Assembly (NCBI RefSeq): GCF_028885415.1
Contig: NZ_CP118527.1
Coordinates: 682,001 to 746,000, forward strand
DNA length: 64,000 nucleotides
Reading direction: 5' to 3'
Source: Streptomyces coeruleorubidus
GTDB taxonomy: Bacteria; Actinomycetota; Actinomycetes; Streptomycetales; Streptomycetaceae
Part shown: positions 1-9,032 of the stretch, one piece after another
Position numbering within the stretch: the first letter of the stretch is position 1
Layout of the letters: every line of letters begins with the position of its first letter
Position numbers and translations under genes: made by a program
Notes under the pieces: model-generated
Told to the model about the DNA's origin: nothing
Seen by the model: only the letters and a program-made list of their open reading frames with translations
Databases searched by the model: none

Positions 1-1827
1 CAGTTCGATGTCCCGGGCCTCGAACGGCAGGCCGCCCAGGCCGAGCGGTGGGCCGGCGGGCAGGTCGAGCAGCGCCACCTGTCCGTCCGGAGCGGTCACC
101 ACCGGCGGCGGATGACCGGCGCGGGCCACGGAGCAGCGTCCGGAGACCGGGTCGTACACGGCGTACAGGCACGTGGCGCCTACGACCTGCTCACCCAAGG
201 GCCGCTCGCCGACCGCTTCCTGTTCGGCCGCCAGCAGGTTGACCAGGTCGTCGAGGCGGGAGAGGACCTCGTCCGGTTCCAGGTCGAGGCTGGCGAGCGT
301 ATGGACGGCGGTGCGCAGCCGGCCCATGGTGGCGGCAGCATGGATGCCGCGTCCCACCACGTCGCCGACGACGAGGGCGACCCGGGCCCCGGACAGGGGA
401 ATGACGTCGAACCAGTCGCCGCCCAGGCCAGGGCCTGCGCTGGCCGGCAGGTACCGCAGGGCCACCTCGACGGCCGGCTGGTCCGGGACCGCCCGGGGCA
501 GAAGGCTGCTCTGCAAGGTGAACGCGGTCTGCTGCTGCTGGGTGAAGCGCCGGGCGTTGTCGATGGCGACGGCGGCGCGCGATGCGAGTTCCTGAGCGAG
601 GGTGAGATCGTCCGTCTCGAAGGCATCGGGGCGGCGCGAGCGCCACAGGGTCATCACACCGAGCACCAGGCCGCGCGCGGCAAGAGGTACCACGATCAGG
701 GAGTGGGCACCCAGGTCCGGAGCCTGGGCCCCCTGACGGCCTGCCGCCGAGACCCAGTCGGGCGGCAGAACCGGCTCCAGGACGGGCCGTCCCTCGGCCA
801 GGCATCCGGCCTGCGGTGTGTCGGGCCCGAACTCCACGGGGTGGCCCTCGGGGTGGGGCGGGCCGGATTGCTGGGCACCAACGCTGCAGGTCCCCAGTCG
901 GACCACGGGCCCTGCCACTGCGCGCGTCGGTTCCTCACCGCGCGTCACCGCCTGAAGCAGGTCCACCGACGCATGGTCGGCGAGGTGGGGCACCATCACT
1001 TCGGCCAGTTCCCGGGCGGTCTCGGCCACGTCGAGCGTGGTTCCGATACGGCTGCCCACCTGGTCGAGGAGCGCGAGCCGACGCTGGGCCCGATGGCGTT
1101 CGGTGATGTCCTCGATCATCTCGGCCACACCCAGGACACGGCCGGAGGGATCCTCCATCCGGAAGGACGAGACCAACGCGACCCGCTCTCGTGCGGGATC
1201 CTGCTCCAGGCGAACGAACTGCTCGGAGTAGACCAGGGGTCTTCCGGTCTGCATCACCTGGCGCACACGGTCCACAGCCTTGCGCGCGTCGTCGGAGAGG
1301 AGCATCCGGCCGGTGGACATCCCCCGGAATTCTGCTGCCGGGACGCCGCTGAACCGTTCGATGGCCCGATTGACCCGGAGGATCCTCTGGTCGGGGCCGT
1401 GGACGACCAGGCCGATCGGGCACTGGCGGTACAAACCGTCGAGAACCGCGCGGTCCCTTTGCCATTCGAGGACGTCATCCGCGAGTGCCCCCGCAAGAAA
1501 CCACTCACGGCCCCGGTCACCGCGTGACAGCTCATGGGCCCTGAGCCCCAGCTCCACGAGTTGCCCGTCGCGGTGGCGCAGTGTGAGCGCGCCGAACCAG
1601 CCACCGGCTCTCCTGCACTTCGCCGCGGCCTCGGTGACAGCCGGCAGATCAGGAGGATCGACCAGCACCTCGAACGCCGGACGACCGATCACGGCTGTGT
1701 CCGGATGGCCGAGCAGTTCCTGAGCCCGCCGGTTCCATCCGACCACTACTCCCCGGTCGTCGAGCACCGCCAAGGCAGCGAGGTGCGGGGCGAACGGATC
1801 GTCGTGGCTTTCGCTGAGCTCCGTCAT
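1..1827 (-). CDS. PAS-PAS-GAF-SpoIIE serine phosphatase, C-terminus cut by window edge
   Basis: This is a predicted cytosolic PP2C-type (SpoIIE/RsbU) phosphatase, the class that dephosphorylates anti-sigma-factor antagonists in Streptomyces stress and development networks. 609 codons are visible and the frame is still open at base 1. The order is a PAS domain (about residues 15-120), a second PAS/PAC domain (about 130-240, ending near EMIEDITERHRAQRRL), a GAF domain (about 250-410) and a SpoIIE domain from about 425. The SpoIIE part carries the metal-site motifs GGDWFDVIPL and VVGDVVGRGIHAA. The ATG at 1827 is preceded by GGTGGAGAAGCCG, a good ribosome site. It is closely similar in architecture and SpoIIE sequence to the gene at 46.5 kb. 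The sensed ligand and the partner antagonist cannot be told from sequence. Confidence 0.85.
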   Translation of the reverse strand, partial: MTELSESHDDPFAPHLAALAVLDDRGVVVGWNRRAQELLGHPDTAVIGRPAFEVLVDPPDLPAVTEAAAKCRRAGGWFGALTLRHRDGQLVELGLRAHELSRGDRGREWFLAGALADDVLEWQRDRAVLDGLYRQCPIGLVVHGPDQRILRVNRAIERFSGVPAAEFRGMSTGRMLLSDDARKAVDRVRQVMQTGRPLVYSEQFVRLEQDPARERVALVSSFRMEDPSGRVLGVAEMIEDITERHRAQRRLALLDQVGSRIGTTLDVAETARELAEVMVPHLADHASVDLLQAVTRGEEPTRAVAGPVVRLGTCSVGAQQSGPPHPEGHPVEFGPDTPQAGCLAEGRPVLEPVLPPDWVSAAGRQGAQAPDLGAHSLIVVPLAARGLVLGVMTLWRSRRPDAFETDDLTLAQELASRAAVAIDNARRFTQQQQTAFTLQSSLLPRAVPDQPAVEVALRYLPASAGPGLGGDWFDVIPLSGARVALVVGDVVGRGIHAAATMGRLRTAVHTLASLDLEPDEVLSRLDDLVNLLAAEQEAVGERPLGEQVVGATCLYAVYDPVSGRCSVARAGHPPPVVTAPDGQVALLDLPAGPPLGLGGLPFEARDIEL

Positions 1828-1970
1828 CGGCTTCTCCACCGCTGGACACCACCGCGTACTCGGTCGCCGATGTCTCCTGCTGACCCGGTAAGCCTATTGA
1901 AACCCGGCAGAGGCCGCGGCCTTGTCCGGCGCGCGGCACGGCGGGCGAGAGGGGTTACGACGGGCTGGGC

Positions 1971-2019
1971 GGGGCCGGTCCCCAGGGGTCTGGGGCACCG
2001 ACCCCTGGGGACCGGCCCC
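1971..2019 (-). terminator. perfect 20-bp hairpin terminating the liv operon
   Basis: GGGGCCGGTCCCCAGGGGTC (1971-1990) and its exact reverse complement (2000-2019) enclose a 9-nt loop. The hairpin begins 7 nt beyond the livK stop. There is no U-tract, which is common for Streptomyces terminators. It also separates the liv operon from the phosphatase gene transcribed in the same direction. Confidence 0.8.
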
Positions 2020-2025
2020 GCAGGC

Positions 2026-3303
2026 TCACTTCGCCGGCGGGCCGAACTCCTCGCGGGTGTCCACCGGCTTGCCGAACAGCTGCCACCGCTCGCCCTTGAA
2101 CCGCATCAGCTGCATCGTCTCGATCGGGAAGGCGTCATCGGGCCCGGTGGAGAGGGTGACACCCGGCAGCAGCATGTCCACCTTGACGTCCTTCAGGTCG
2201 CGCACCGTGTCCCGCAGCCCCTCCCTGGTCGGGCACTTCATCGCGTCCAGGGCCTTGTGCAGGCTGGAGGCGGCGGCCCAGCCGTAGGCGTTGAACTGGT
2301 TGGTCGGGTCGGAGCCGGGCACGTACTTGCGCAGCGCTTCCCGGTACGTCTTCATCTCCGCGTCGTCCGCCCACTGCGGGTCGGCGGGGTCCTTGAAGTA
2401 GGTCGCCGAGACCACGCCCTGGACGTTCTTGAACCCGACGGGCTTCAGCACGGTGGCGGACGAGGACACGTTGTTCACGATGTGGAGTGGGTTCCACTTG
2501 GTGTTCTTGGCATCGGCGGCGAGGGCCTGGCTGCCGAACTTCGGGGTGGTGATGTTGAGCAGCACATCCGCCTTGGACCGGGCGAGGCTCGTCATCTGCG
2601 CCGAGACCGAGGGGTCGGTGACCTCGTAGCTCTCCTCGGCGACCACCTTGATGCCGCTGCCGGCGACGGCCGCCTCGAACCCGCCGAGCAGATCCTTGCC
2701 GAAGTCGTCGTTCTGGTAGAGGACGGCGACCTTGGACTTCGGCTTCTCCTCCTTGAGGTATTTGGCGTACACGCGTGCCTCGGCGATGTAGTTGGGCTGC
2801 CAGCCGGTGGTCCACGGGTGGTTGTCGTCCGTGCCCCAGACGGAGGCGCCGGTGGCGACGAAAGGCTGCGGCACCTTCCGCTTGTCCAGGTAGTCCCACA
2901 CGGCGGCCGTGGAGGGGGTGCCCAGGGTCTGGAAGACGGTGAAGACCTTCTCCTGCTCGACGAGTCTGCGGGCCTCCTCGACCGCCTTGGGCGGCTGGTA
3001 GCCGTCGTCGCGGACGATGAACTCGACCGTGCGGCCGTCGATGCCGCCCTTGTCGTTGACGTGCTTGAAGTAGGCGCTCACGCCCTTGCTGATCGTGCCG
3101 TACGCGGAGGCCGGTCCCGACAGCGGGTAGATGCCGCCCAGCTTGATGGTCTTGTCGGTGATGCCGGTGGTCTGCTGGCCCTGGCACGCGCCGTCGGCGG
3201 CCGCGTCCTTGTCGTCCTGCCCGCGCTGGCTGTTGCAGGCGGTGGTGAGGAGCAGGGCGGCGGCCGCGGCCGCGGCCGCCCGCAGAGTGGTCTTCTTGCG
3301 CAT
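2026..3303 (-). CDS. livK: branched-chain amino acid-type ABC transporter substrate-binding lipoprotein
   Basis: This is the extracytoplasmic binding protein of a LivKHMGF-type (HAAT) importer. It is a 425-residue type I periplasmic-binding-fold protein of the Leu/Ile/Val-BP family, with conserved N-terminal text IKLGGIYPLSGPASAYG. The N-terminus is a lipoprotein signal: MRKK, an alanine-rich hydrophobic run, and the lipobox LTTAC with Cys near residue 23. The ATG at 3303 was chosen because AAAGGG lies about 10 nt upstream. An ATG at 3312 (MNHMRKK) would overlap a livM TGA as ATGA if livM is frame-corrected, so it is a real alternative. It is the last gene of the operon and is followed by a perfect hairpin. 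The substrate could be amino acids, amides or aromatic acids; sequence alone does not decide. Confidence 0.9.
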   Translation of the reverse strand: MRKKTTLRAAAAAAAALLLTTACNSQRGQDDKDAAADGACQGQQTTGITDKTIKLGGIYPLSGPASAYGTISKGVSAYFKHVNDKGGIDGRTVEFIVRDDGYQPPKAVEEARRLVEQEKVFTVFQTLGTPSTAAVWDYLDKRKVPQPFVATGASVWGTDDNHPWTTGWQPNYIAEARVYAKYLKEEKPKSKVAVLYQNDDFGKDLLGGFEAAVAGSGIKVVAEESYEVTDPSVSAQMTSLARSKADVLLNITTPKFGSQALAADAKNTKWNPLHIVNNVSSSATVLKPVGFKNVQGVVSATYFKDPADPQWADDAEMKTYREALRKYVPGSDPTNQFNAYGWAAASSLHKALDAMKCPTREGLRDTVRDLKDVKVDMLLPGVTLSTGPDDAFPIETMQLMRFKGERWQLFGKPVDTREEFGPPAK

Positions 3304-3308
3304 GTGAT

Positions 3309-4423
3309 TCATTCCCTTTCCGTGCGGGGCGGTGTGCCCACGGGTTCGGCATCGACAGGGGCGGGATCCGCCGGGGTGGGGGCGCGGAGGGTTCGGAGTC
3401 GGACGTCCGGTCGTCGTCGGCGGCGGGGGTGGTGGTACGGGTGAGTCGACGGGCGGCGGTGCCCCGGACACGGCCCGCCAGACCGGCCAGTCCCGTCGGC
3501 GCCACGAACATCACCGCGATGATCAGCAGGCCGAACACCACACCGGGCGCCGCCTCGCTGATGTCCTGGGCGACGCTCGGCACGTACATCACGAAGGCCG
3601 CTCCCAGCAGCGGTCCGTACAGCGAGGCGAGCCCTCCGACCACCAGGCCGGCCAGCAGAGTGATGGACAGGACGAAGCTGAACGAGTCGGGTGAGACGAA
3701 GCCGATCACCCAGGTGTAGACGCACCCGGAGACACCCGCGAACAGCGCGCTCCATGCGAAGGCGAGGGTCTTGTGCAGCGACAGCCGTACGCCCATGACC
3801 TCCGCGGCGCTCTCGTTGTCCCGCACGGCGAGCAGTGCCCGGCCGACCCGGGACCGCAGCAGGTTGCGGGCGAGCAGTAGGGACACCGCGGTGACGGCGA
3901 GGACGACGAAGTACATCCACTGGTCCTCGGCCATCCCGCTCCACGCGGGCGGTTGCAGCTTGTCCACGGTCAGGCCCATGGAGCCGCCCGTCACCGGTTC
4001 GAGCCGTTTGAGCAGCGGCGGCAGGAACACCGCGAACGCGAGGGTGACGAGGGCCAGGTACAGTCCGCGCAGTCGCAGGGCGGGCACGCCGAAACCGAGG
4101 CCCAGCAGGAAGCATCCGGCGGCCGCGACCGGCAGCGTGGCCAGGTGCCCGGTGTCGTACCGGTCGAGCATGACCGCCGCCGTGTAGGCCCCTGCCGCGA
4201 AGAACGCGCCGTGCCCGAGCGAGATCTGCCCGCCGAATCCGACCAGCAGATTCAGTCCGGCCAGCGCCACCGCGTACAGCAGCACCATGGTCAGCTGGAA
4301 GACCTGGAAGGGGGCGAAGTAGAACGGTGCGCTTACGGCGACGGCCGCCACGAGCAGCGCGGTGAGCGCGGCCCGCAGACGCCGGGCGCGGTCGGTGCCG
4401 AGTGTTGCGACGATCGTGCTCAT
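3309..4423 (-). CDS. livM: LivM-type ABC permease, frame broken near the C-terminus
   Basis: This is an inner-membrane permease of the LivM family. It has about 9-10 hydrophobic segments and the family signature GLNLLVGFGGQISLGHGAFFAAGAY cut into its usual place (shown only by its first part, GLNLLVGFGGQISLGHGAFF). It overlaps livH as ATGA at 4420-4423. As given, the frame has no stop at the expected end and stays open through livK to 2135, giving an impossible 762-codon product. Adding one base to the G5 run at 3378-3382 makes the C-terminal tail end with TGA at 3309-3311. That stop would overlap the ATG at 3312 and restore the 4-base overlap seen at every other junction of the operon (restored length about 371 residues). 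I therefore end the gene at 3309 and regard the break as a probable sequence error. Confidence 0.8.
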
Positions 4424-5310
4424 GCGCGTTCCACCGCCGCCCGTCCGAACAGGCCCTGGGGTCGCACCAGCAGCACCGCCAGGATGATCACCAGGGGTAC
4501 GCCCACCTTCAGATCGGCACCGACCACGTCCACGTAGGCCCCGGCCAGCGTCTCGGCGACGCCCACGCACAGGCCGCCGACGACCGCGCCGACCGGGCTG
4601 TCGAAGCCTCCGAGGGTGGCCGCGGCGAACGCGTAGATCAGCACCCCGCCCATCATGTTGGGCTCGAGGAACAGCAGCGGGGCGACGAGCACGCCCGACA
4701 CGGCGCCGACTGTCGCGGCCAGCCCCCAGCCGAGCATCAGCACCCGGCCCACCCTGATGCCCGACAGCCGGGCGGAGGCGGGGTTGCAGGCGACCGCCCG
4801 CATCACCAGGCCGCTGGAGGTGTGCTGGAACAGCAGGTACAGCAGGCCCATCACGACGGCCACCACCGCGATGATCCCGAGCGTCGACCAGTCCACGCGC
4901 ACGCCGGCCAGGTCGATCCCGCCGTCGGGGAACGGCTGCGGGAAGTCCTTCACGGTGAACGACCAGATCAGACCGGCCATCGCGTTGACGAAGATGAACA
5001 GGCCGACCGTGACGATGACCATCGTCAGCTCGGGCGCGTTCCGCACGGGACGGATGACGATCCGCTCGACCAGCATGCCGCCGGCGAAGGACACCGCCAG
5101 GGTGACCGGCAGCGCGAGCCAGAAGGACATCCCGGACGCCACGAGCTGCCACGCCACGTACGTGGAGATCATGGCGAGCTCACCCTGGGCGAAGTTCACG
5201 ATGCCGGTGAACCGGTGGATCAGCACCAGGGCCAGCGCCAGGCTGGCATAGACAGCGCCGGAGCCGACCCCTTCCACCACTTGCTGGAGCAGTTCGGTCA
5301 CGGCGCTCAC
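4420..5310 (-). CDS. livH: LivH-type ABC permease
   Basis: This is an inner-membrane permease of the LivH family, 296 residues, with about eight hydrophobic helices. It has the typical start LLQQVVEGVGSGAVYASLAL and the conserved motif HRFTGIVNFAQGELAMI. The start is GTG at 5310, preceded by AAAGGACG. Its first bases overlap the livF stop as GTGA (5307-5310), and its own TGA overlaps the livM ATG (4420-4423). Tight coupling implies stoichiometric production with LivM, its heterodimer partner in this transporter class. Confidence 0.92.
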   Translation of the reverse strand: MSAVTELLQQVVEGVGSGAVYASLALALVLIHRFTGIVNFAQGELAMISTYVAWQLVASGMSFWLALPVTLAVSFAGGMLVERIVIRPVRNAPELTMVIVTVGLFIFVNAMAGLIWSFTVKDFPQPFPDGGIDLAGVRVDWSTLGIIAVVAVVMGLLYLLFQHTSSGLVMRAVACNPASARLSGIRVGRVLMLGWGLAATVGAVSGVLVAPLLFLEPNMMGGVLIYAFAAATLGGFDSPVGAVVGGLCVGVAETLAGAYVDVVGADLKVGVPLVIILAVLLVRPQGLFGRAAVERA

Positions 5311-6116
5311 CCGTCCTTTCCGGAGCGGACGGAGACACCGAGGTACACCTCGGCGACCTGCCCGTCCTCGCGGATCTCCCGGGACGGCCCGGACAGCACC
5401 AGGCGGCCGGCCTCCAGTACGTGCGCCCGGTGCGCCACATCCAGCGCGAGCTGGGCGTTCTGTTCGACGACGACCACGGTGGTGCGTTCCTCCTCGTTGA
5501 CGGCACGGACGATCTCGAACAGCTCGCGCGTGACCAGTGGCGCCAGCCCCAGCGACGGCTCGTCCAGGAGCAGCAGGGCGGGCCGCAGCATCAGCGCCCT
5601 GCCGATGGCGAGCATCTGCTGTTCGCCGCCGCTGAGGCTGCCGGCGGCCTGGCGTGACCGCTGGCGCAGCTTGGGAAAGTAGTCGTAGATCCGTTCCAGG
5701 TCGGCGGCCACGGCCGCGCGTTCGGCGCGGCCCCGCCGCCACCGCCCGGTGCGCACGTGGGCGCCGATGCGCAGGTTCTCCTCGACGGTCAGGTCGTTGA
5801 AGGTGCCCCGGCCCTCGGGCACGTGCGCCACGCCGAGACGGGCGGCCTGCTCGGGCGAGCGGCCCAGCAGCTCCGTGCCGTTCAACGTCACCGAGCCGCG
5901 TCCGCGGACCATGCCGCACAGGGCCCGCAGTGTTGTCGTCTTGCCGGCGCCGTTGGGCCCGAGGATCGCGCACACCTCGCCGCGTGCGACGGAGAAGTCG
6001 AGCCCTTGGAGCACGCGGGCCTGGCCGTATCCGGCATGCAGGCCGGCGACCTTCAGGAAGTCCGGCTCCGCATGCGCCTGCCCGGCTTCGGGGCTGTCGG
6101 TGGTGGGTTCCGTCAT
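5307..6116 (-). CDS. livF: LivF-type ABC ATPase
   Basis: This is a cytoplasmic ATPase of the branched-chain amino acid importer family, 269 residues. Walker A GPNGAGKTT lies at about residues 53-61, the signature is LSGGEQQML, Walker B is ALLLLDEPSLGL, and the switch region is VVVVEQNAQLAL. It is somewhat longer than usual because of an N-terminal extension of about 18 residues (MTEPTTDSPEAGQAHAEP). The start at 6116 overlaps the livG stop as ATGA. It pairs with LivG to power the LivHM channel. Confidence 0.93.
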   Translation of the reverse strand: MTEPTTDSPEAGQAHAEPDFLKVAGLHAGYGQARVLQGLDFSVARGEVCAILGPNGAGKTTTLRALCGMVRGRGSVTLNGTELLGRSPEQAARLGVAHVPEGRGTFNDLTVEENLRIGAHVRTGRWRRGRAERAAVAADLERIYDYFPKLRQRSRQAAGSLSGGEQQMLAIGRALMLRPALLLLDEPSLGLAPLVTRELFEIVRAVNEEERTTVVVVEQNAQLALDVAHRAHVLEAGRLVLSGPSREIREDGQVAEVYLGVSVRSGKDG

Positions 6117-6871
6117 GCCGCCACCCCCAGGTACGCCTCGATGACCGCCGGGTCACGTTGGATCTCCTCCGGCGAGCCCTCGGCGATCTTGCGCCCGAAG
6201 TCGAGGCAGACCACCTTGTCGCACAGGCCCATCACGAAGCCCATGTGGTGTTCGACCACCACGAGCGTGAGGTCGAAGTCCTCGCGCACCGACCGGACCA
6301 GATCCGCGAAGTGGCCGACCTCGCCGTGGCTGAGCCCGTTGACGGGTTCGTCGAGCAACAGCAGCCGGGGGCGTACCGCGAGCGCCCGGGCGAGTTCGAC
6401 GCGTTTGAGCGTGCCGAACGGCAGCCCGGAGGCGGGGTGGTCGGCGACCTCCGCCAGGCCGAGGCGCCGTAGCAAGTCGTCCGCCTGGTCACGTAGTTCC
6501 CTCTCCTCCCGCCGCACGCGGGGCAACCGGAGCGCCGCGGCGAGGTGTCCCGTGCGCCCCCGGCTGTGGGCGCCGACCATGACGTTCTCCCGGACCGTGA
6601 GCAGCGGGAACAGACCCAGGTTCTGGAAGGTACGGGCGATGCCGCGCCCGGCCACGGAGTGCGGCGGGAGAGCGAGCAGGTCCTCGTCCTCGAACCGCAC
6701 CGTCCCCGCATCGGGGGTGCAGCGCCTGGTGAGGCAGTTGAACAAGGTGGTCTTGCCGGCTCCGTTCGGTCCGATGAGCCCCACGGCGGTGCCCGGCTCG
6801 ACGGTGAACGCGACACCGTCCAGTGCCGTGATCCCGCCGAAGCGCACGCTGATACCGTCGACCGCGAGCAT
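6113..6871 (-). CDS. livG: LivG-type ABC ATPase, first gene of the liv operon
   Basis: This is a 252-residue cytoplasmic ATPase with Walker A GPNGAGKTT (about 34-42), the LivG-type signature LPFGTLKRVELARAL, and Walker B LLLLDEPVNGL. The start ATG at 6871 is preceded by GGAAGGGG, and longer upstream readings lack this support. It leads a five-gene operon (livG-F-H-M-K) in which each gene overlaps the next by four bases. It is divergent from a PucR-type regulator 188 bp away, and a perfect 18-bp dyad lies between the two. PucR-like regulators often control neighbouring uptake or catabolic genes, so this pair is the likely regulator and target. Confidence 0.92.
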   Translation of the reverse strand: MLAVDGISVRFGGITALDGVAFTVEPGTAVGLIGPNGAGKTTLFNCLTRRCTPDAGTVRFEDEDLLALPPHSVAGRGIARTFQNLGLFPLLTVRENVMVGAHSRGRTGHLAAALRLPRVRREERELRDQADDLLRRLGLAEVADHPASGLPFGTLKRVELARALAVRPRLLLLDEPVNGLSHGEVGHFADLVRSVREDFDLTLVVVEHHMGFVMGLCDKVVCLDFGRKIAEGSPEEIQRDPAVIEAYLGVAA

Positions 6872-6942
6872 GAGTGACGCCCCTTCCGAGGTGCTGGGGG
6901 GTGGGCGAGCGTCACAGTAGGTGGGGGCCTTCCGAGCGCACA

Positions 6943-6960
6943 TTGGGTGCGAGCACCCAA
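6943..6960. promoter_or_regulatory. perfect 18-bp palindrome between livG and the PucR-type regulator
   Basis: TTGGGTGC-GA-GCACCCAA is a perfect dyad. It lies 72 bp upstream of the livG start and 100 bp upstream of the pucR-type start. Its symmetry and position make it the best operator candidate in the divergent intergenic region. The protein that binds it is inferred, not shown. Confidence 0.6.
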
Positions 6961-7059
6961 CTTCGTGGCCACCGACTTGTGCGCCGCGCCCAGCTCCCCC
7001 GGTATGTCGCCCGCCGAGCCTGTTGACGGGACACGAGGGGGGCGGCGACGATCGGCGCC

Positions 7060-8355
7060 ATGTCTCGCGGACCCGCCCTGGGCGCCCCCGCACTCTCCGA
7101 CCCGCTCAGCCGGGAGCGGCACCGGATCCTGCACGCCGTCCAGGACCGGCTCGAGGACGTGGCGAAGACCGCTGTCGCGGTCATGCGCACGGAGATCCCG
7201 TCCTACGCGCTGCAGGACGAGCGGTTCTTCGACGACGTACGCGACCAGGTCCTCACGCACTACCGGATGCAGCTGGCGGCGCTGGCCGGCGGCCGGGACA
7301 TCGCCCCCGAAGACCTGGTCTTCAGCCGCGCGGCAGCCATGCGCAGAGCACGCGCGGGGTTCGCCCTCGAGGACTGGATCAGTGCCTTCCGGGTCGGCCG
7401 GCAGGTGTTGTGGGACGTGCTGCTGGACTGCGCGGGCACGTCCGCCGAGGCACAGCAGGCCGCGCTGTCCCTCGTCACACCGCTGATGCGGTACGTCGAC
7501 TTCGCCAGCACCCATGCCGCGCAGGCCTATGTCGAGTACCAGCAGCACGTGGTCGCCGACGCGGACCGTGAGCGCCGGGATCTCCTGGACCAGCTCCTGG
7601 CCGGCGCGGCACCGGCGCGCGGTCCGCTGCTCGCCGCGGCGCAGGCGTACGGCATCGGGCCGCACTCGCCGATGATGGCGGTCGTGGCGGTGTGCGTCGG
7701 CGACACGCGCACCGGCGACCTCACCTCGGCCGAGCACGGCTACGCGACCAGCGCGTCCATCGGCATCGCCGGGCCCTGGGCCGGCCGGACCCTGGTCGTC
7801 GTGCGCCACGGCGAGGTGGTGGCCGTGCCGGTGGTCCGCACCGGCATGGACGCGGAGGACATCTGTACCCACTTCGAGGCGGTGCAGCGGCGGCTCGCGC
7901 GAGAGGGAACCATGCTCTCCATGGGCATCAGCACAGTCGCCGAGGGCGCCGGCGAACTGCCGCGCGCCTACGAGGAGGCACGGGCCGCCCTCGACATCGT
8001 GCCGAGCGGGGGCGGAGTGGCGGCACTGCCGCGCCTGTCCCCCTTCGACTACCTGGCGCTGCGCGCCGACGACCTCGCCCGCCAGCTGGTCGATCCCCGC
8101 GTGCGTGCGCTGCTTGAGGAGGACCGCAGACGTGGCGACACGCTGGCGGCCACCGTACGGGCCTTCGCGGAGGCCGACCTCAACCTGCGGCTGGCCGCCG
8201 ACCGGCTGCGGATACACCACAACACGGCGCACTACCGGTTGCGCCGGATCGAGGAACGCACGGGGCGCAATCCGCGCCGGATCGCCGACCTCCTGGAACT
8301 GCTGGTCGCCCTCGCCATCCGCGACGGGGCCGGGGAAGGTGGGGATCACCAGTGA
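7060..8355 (+). CDS. PucR-type transcriptional regulator
   Basis: This is a 431-residue transcriptional activator or repressor of the PucR/CdaR-like group. The N-terminal half is an alpha-helical RsbRD-like region (about residues 15-170), then a GGDEF-like/CdaR-type middle region, and a C-terminal PucR helix-turn-helix. The last contains the diagnostic text AEADLNLRLAADRLRIHHNT followed by AHYRLRRIEERTGR. It is divergent from livG and overlaps the following TetR gene as GTGA (8352-8355), so both regulators are made from one transcript. By family precedent it likely responds to a small-molecule substrate or intermediate linked to the liv transporter cargo. Confidence 0.88.
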   Translation: MSRGPALGAPALSDPLSRERHRILHAVQDRLEDVAKTAVAVMRTEIPSYALQDERFFDDVRDQVLTHYRMQLAALAGGRDIAPEDLVFSRAAAMRRARAGFALEDWISAFRVGRQVLWDVLLDCAGTSAEAQQAALSLVTPLMRYVDFASTHAAQAYVEYQQHVVADADRERRDLLDQLLAGAAPARGPLLAAAQAYGIGPHSPMMAVVAVCVGDTRTGDLTSAEHGYATSASIGIAGPWAGRTLVVVRHGEVVAVPVVRTGMDAEDICTHFEAVQRRLAREGTMLSMGISTVAEGAGELPRAYEEARAALDIVPSGGGVAALPRLSPFDYLALRADDLARQLVDPRVRALLEEDRRRGDTLAATVRAFAEADLNLRLAADRLRIHHNTAHYRLRRIEERTGRNPRRIADLLELLVALAIRDGAGEGGDHQ

Positions 8356-8981
8356 GCGGCATCGTGGAGTCCGCGGGGACCGAGGCGGCACGTCAGCTGC
8401 CGGACAAGCAGGGGGGCACGGTCCGGAGTGCGCTTCTGGACGCCGCCCTGGAGGTGTTCACCGAGCGCGGTTACGCCGACGCCGGTCTCGCCGAGATCGC
8501 GGCGCGCTCAGGCATCCCGGTGGGCAGCCTCTTCCAGCACTACGGCGGAAAGCGAGGGCTCTACCTCGCTCTGTGGGAGGAGTTCCGGGAGGCACAGGAG
8601 CGCCGGACCGCGGCCACGCTGACCGCCGAGCGAGGCCGTGGCGTGGACGACCCCATCGCCCTTTTCGTGGCGGGAGCCAGGGCGTACCTGGAGGGCGCGT
8701 GGGACAACCGGCGGTTCGGCAGACTCCTCGTGGAGGATGACGGCCCCACGGGCTTCGACGCGCTGCGCCGACAGTGGGACCGCGCGTGGGTACGGCGCAA
8801 CGCCCGGCTCCTGGAGGTGGACGAGAAGCGACGTGCCGGCCGGGTGCGGGTGAGAGTGCTCACCACCGTGATCGGCGGGGCGGCACGCGAGCTGGGCGAC
8901 TGCGGCGACGAGACGGAGGCCCAGGAGATCGTCGACGAGGTGTGCGGCATCCTGATCCACCTGTCTGCACCGCCCGGCTGA
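8352..8981 (+). CDS. TetR/AcrR-family transcriptional regulator
   Basis: This is a 209-residue TetR-type regulator. Its N-terminal HTH reads AALEVFTERGYADAGLAEIA then GIPVGSLFQHYGGKRGLY (about residues 30-75), followed by a divergent ligand-binding domain. The GTG start at 8352 overlaps the stop of the PucR-type gene. The regulated genes are not evident; it may act on the liv operon or at a distance. Confidence 0.88.
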   Translation: MSGIVESAGTEAARQLPDKQGGTVRSALLDAALEVFTERGYADAGLAEIAARSGIPVGSLFQHYGGKRGLYLALWEEFREAQERRTAATLTAERGRGVDDPIALFVAGARAYLEGAWDNRRFGRLLVEDDGPTGFDALRRQWDRAWVRRNARLLEVDEKRRAGRVRVRVLTTVIGGAARELGDCGDETEAQEIVDEVCGILIHLSAPPG

Positions 8982-9006
8982 AACGCCCGGCGCCGGTGCA
9001 GTCCGA

Positions 9007-9025
9007 CGCAGCGGTCGGCGCTGCG
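9007..9025. terminator. short hairpin between convergent genes
   Basis: CGCAGCG (9007-9013) and CGCTGCG (9019-9025) form a 7-bp stem with a 5-nt loop in the 51-bp gap between the TetR gene and the convergent marR-like gene. It is a plausible bidirectional terminator but weak on its own. Confidence 0.35.
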
Positions 9026-9032
9026 GCCTCGA

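Noticed and set aside
1534..3444. Long plus-strand frame over the phosphatase start and livK
   Set aside because: Antisense to two convincing minus-strand genes; no start signal or domain text.
2135..5152. A 1,005-codon minus-strand frame seemingly fusing LivH, LivM and LivK regions
   Set aside because: Only the middle part is LivM. The ends are out-of-frame readings of livH and livK, joined because of a probable one-base error near 3380.
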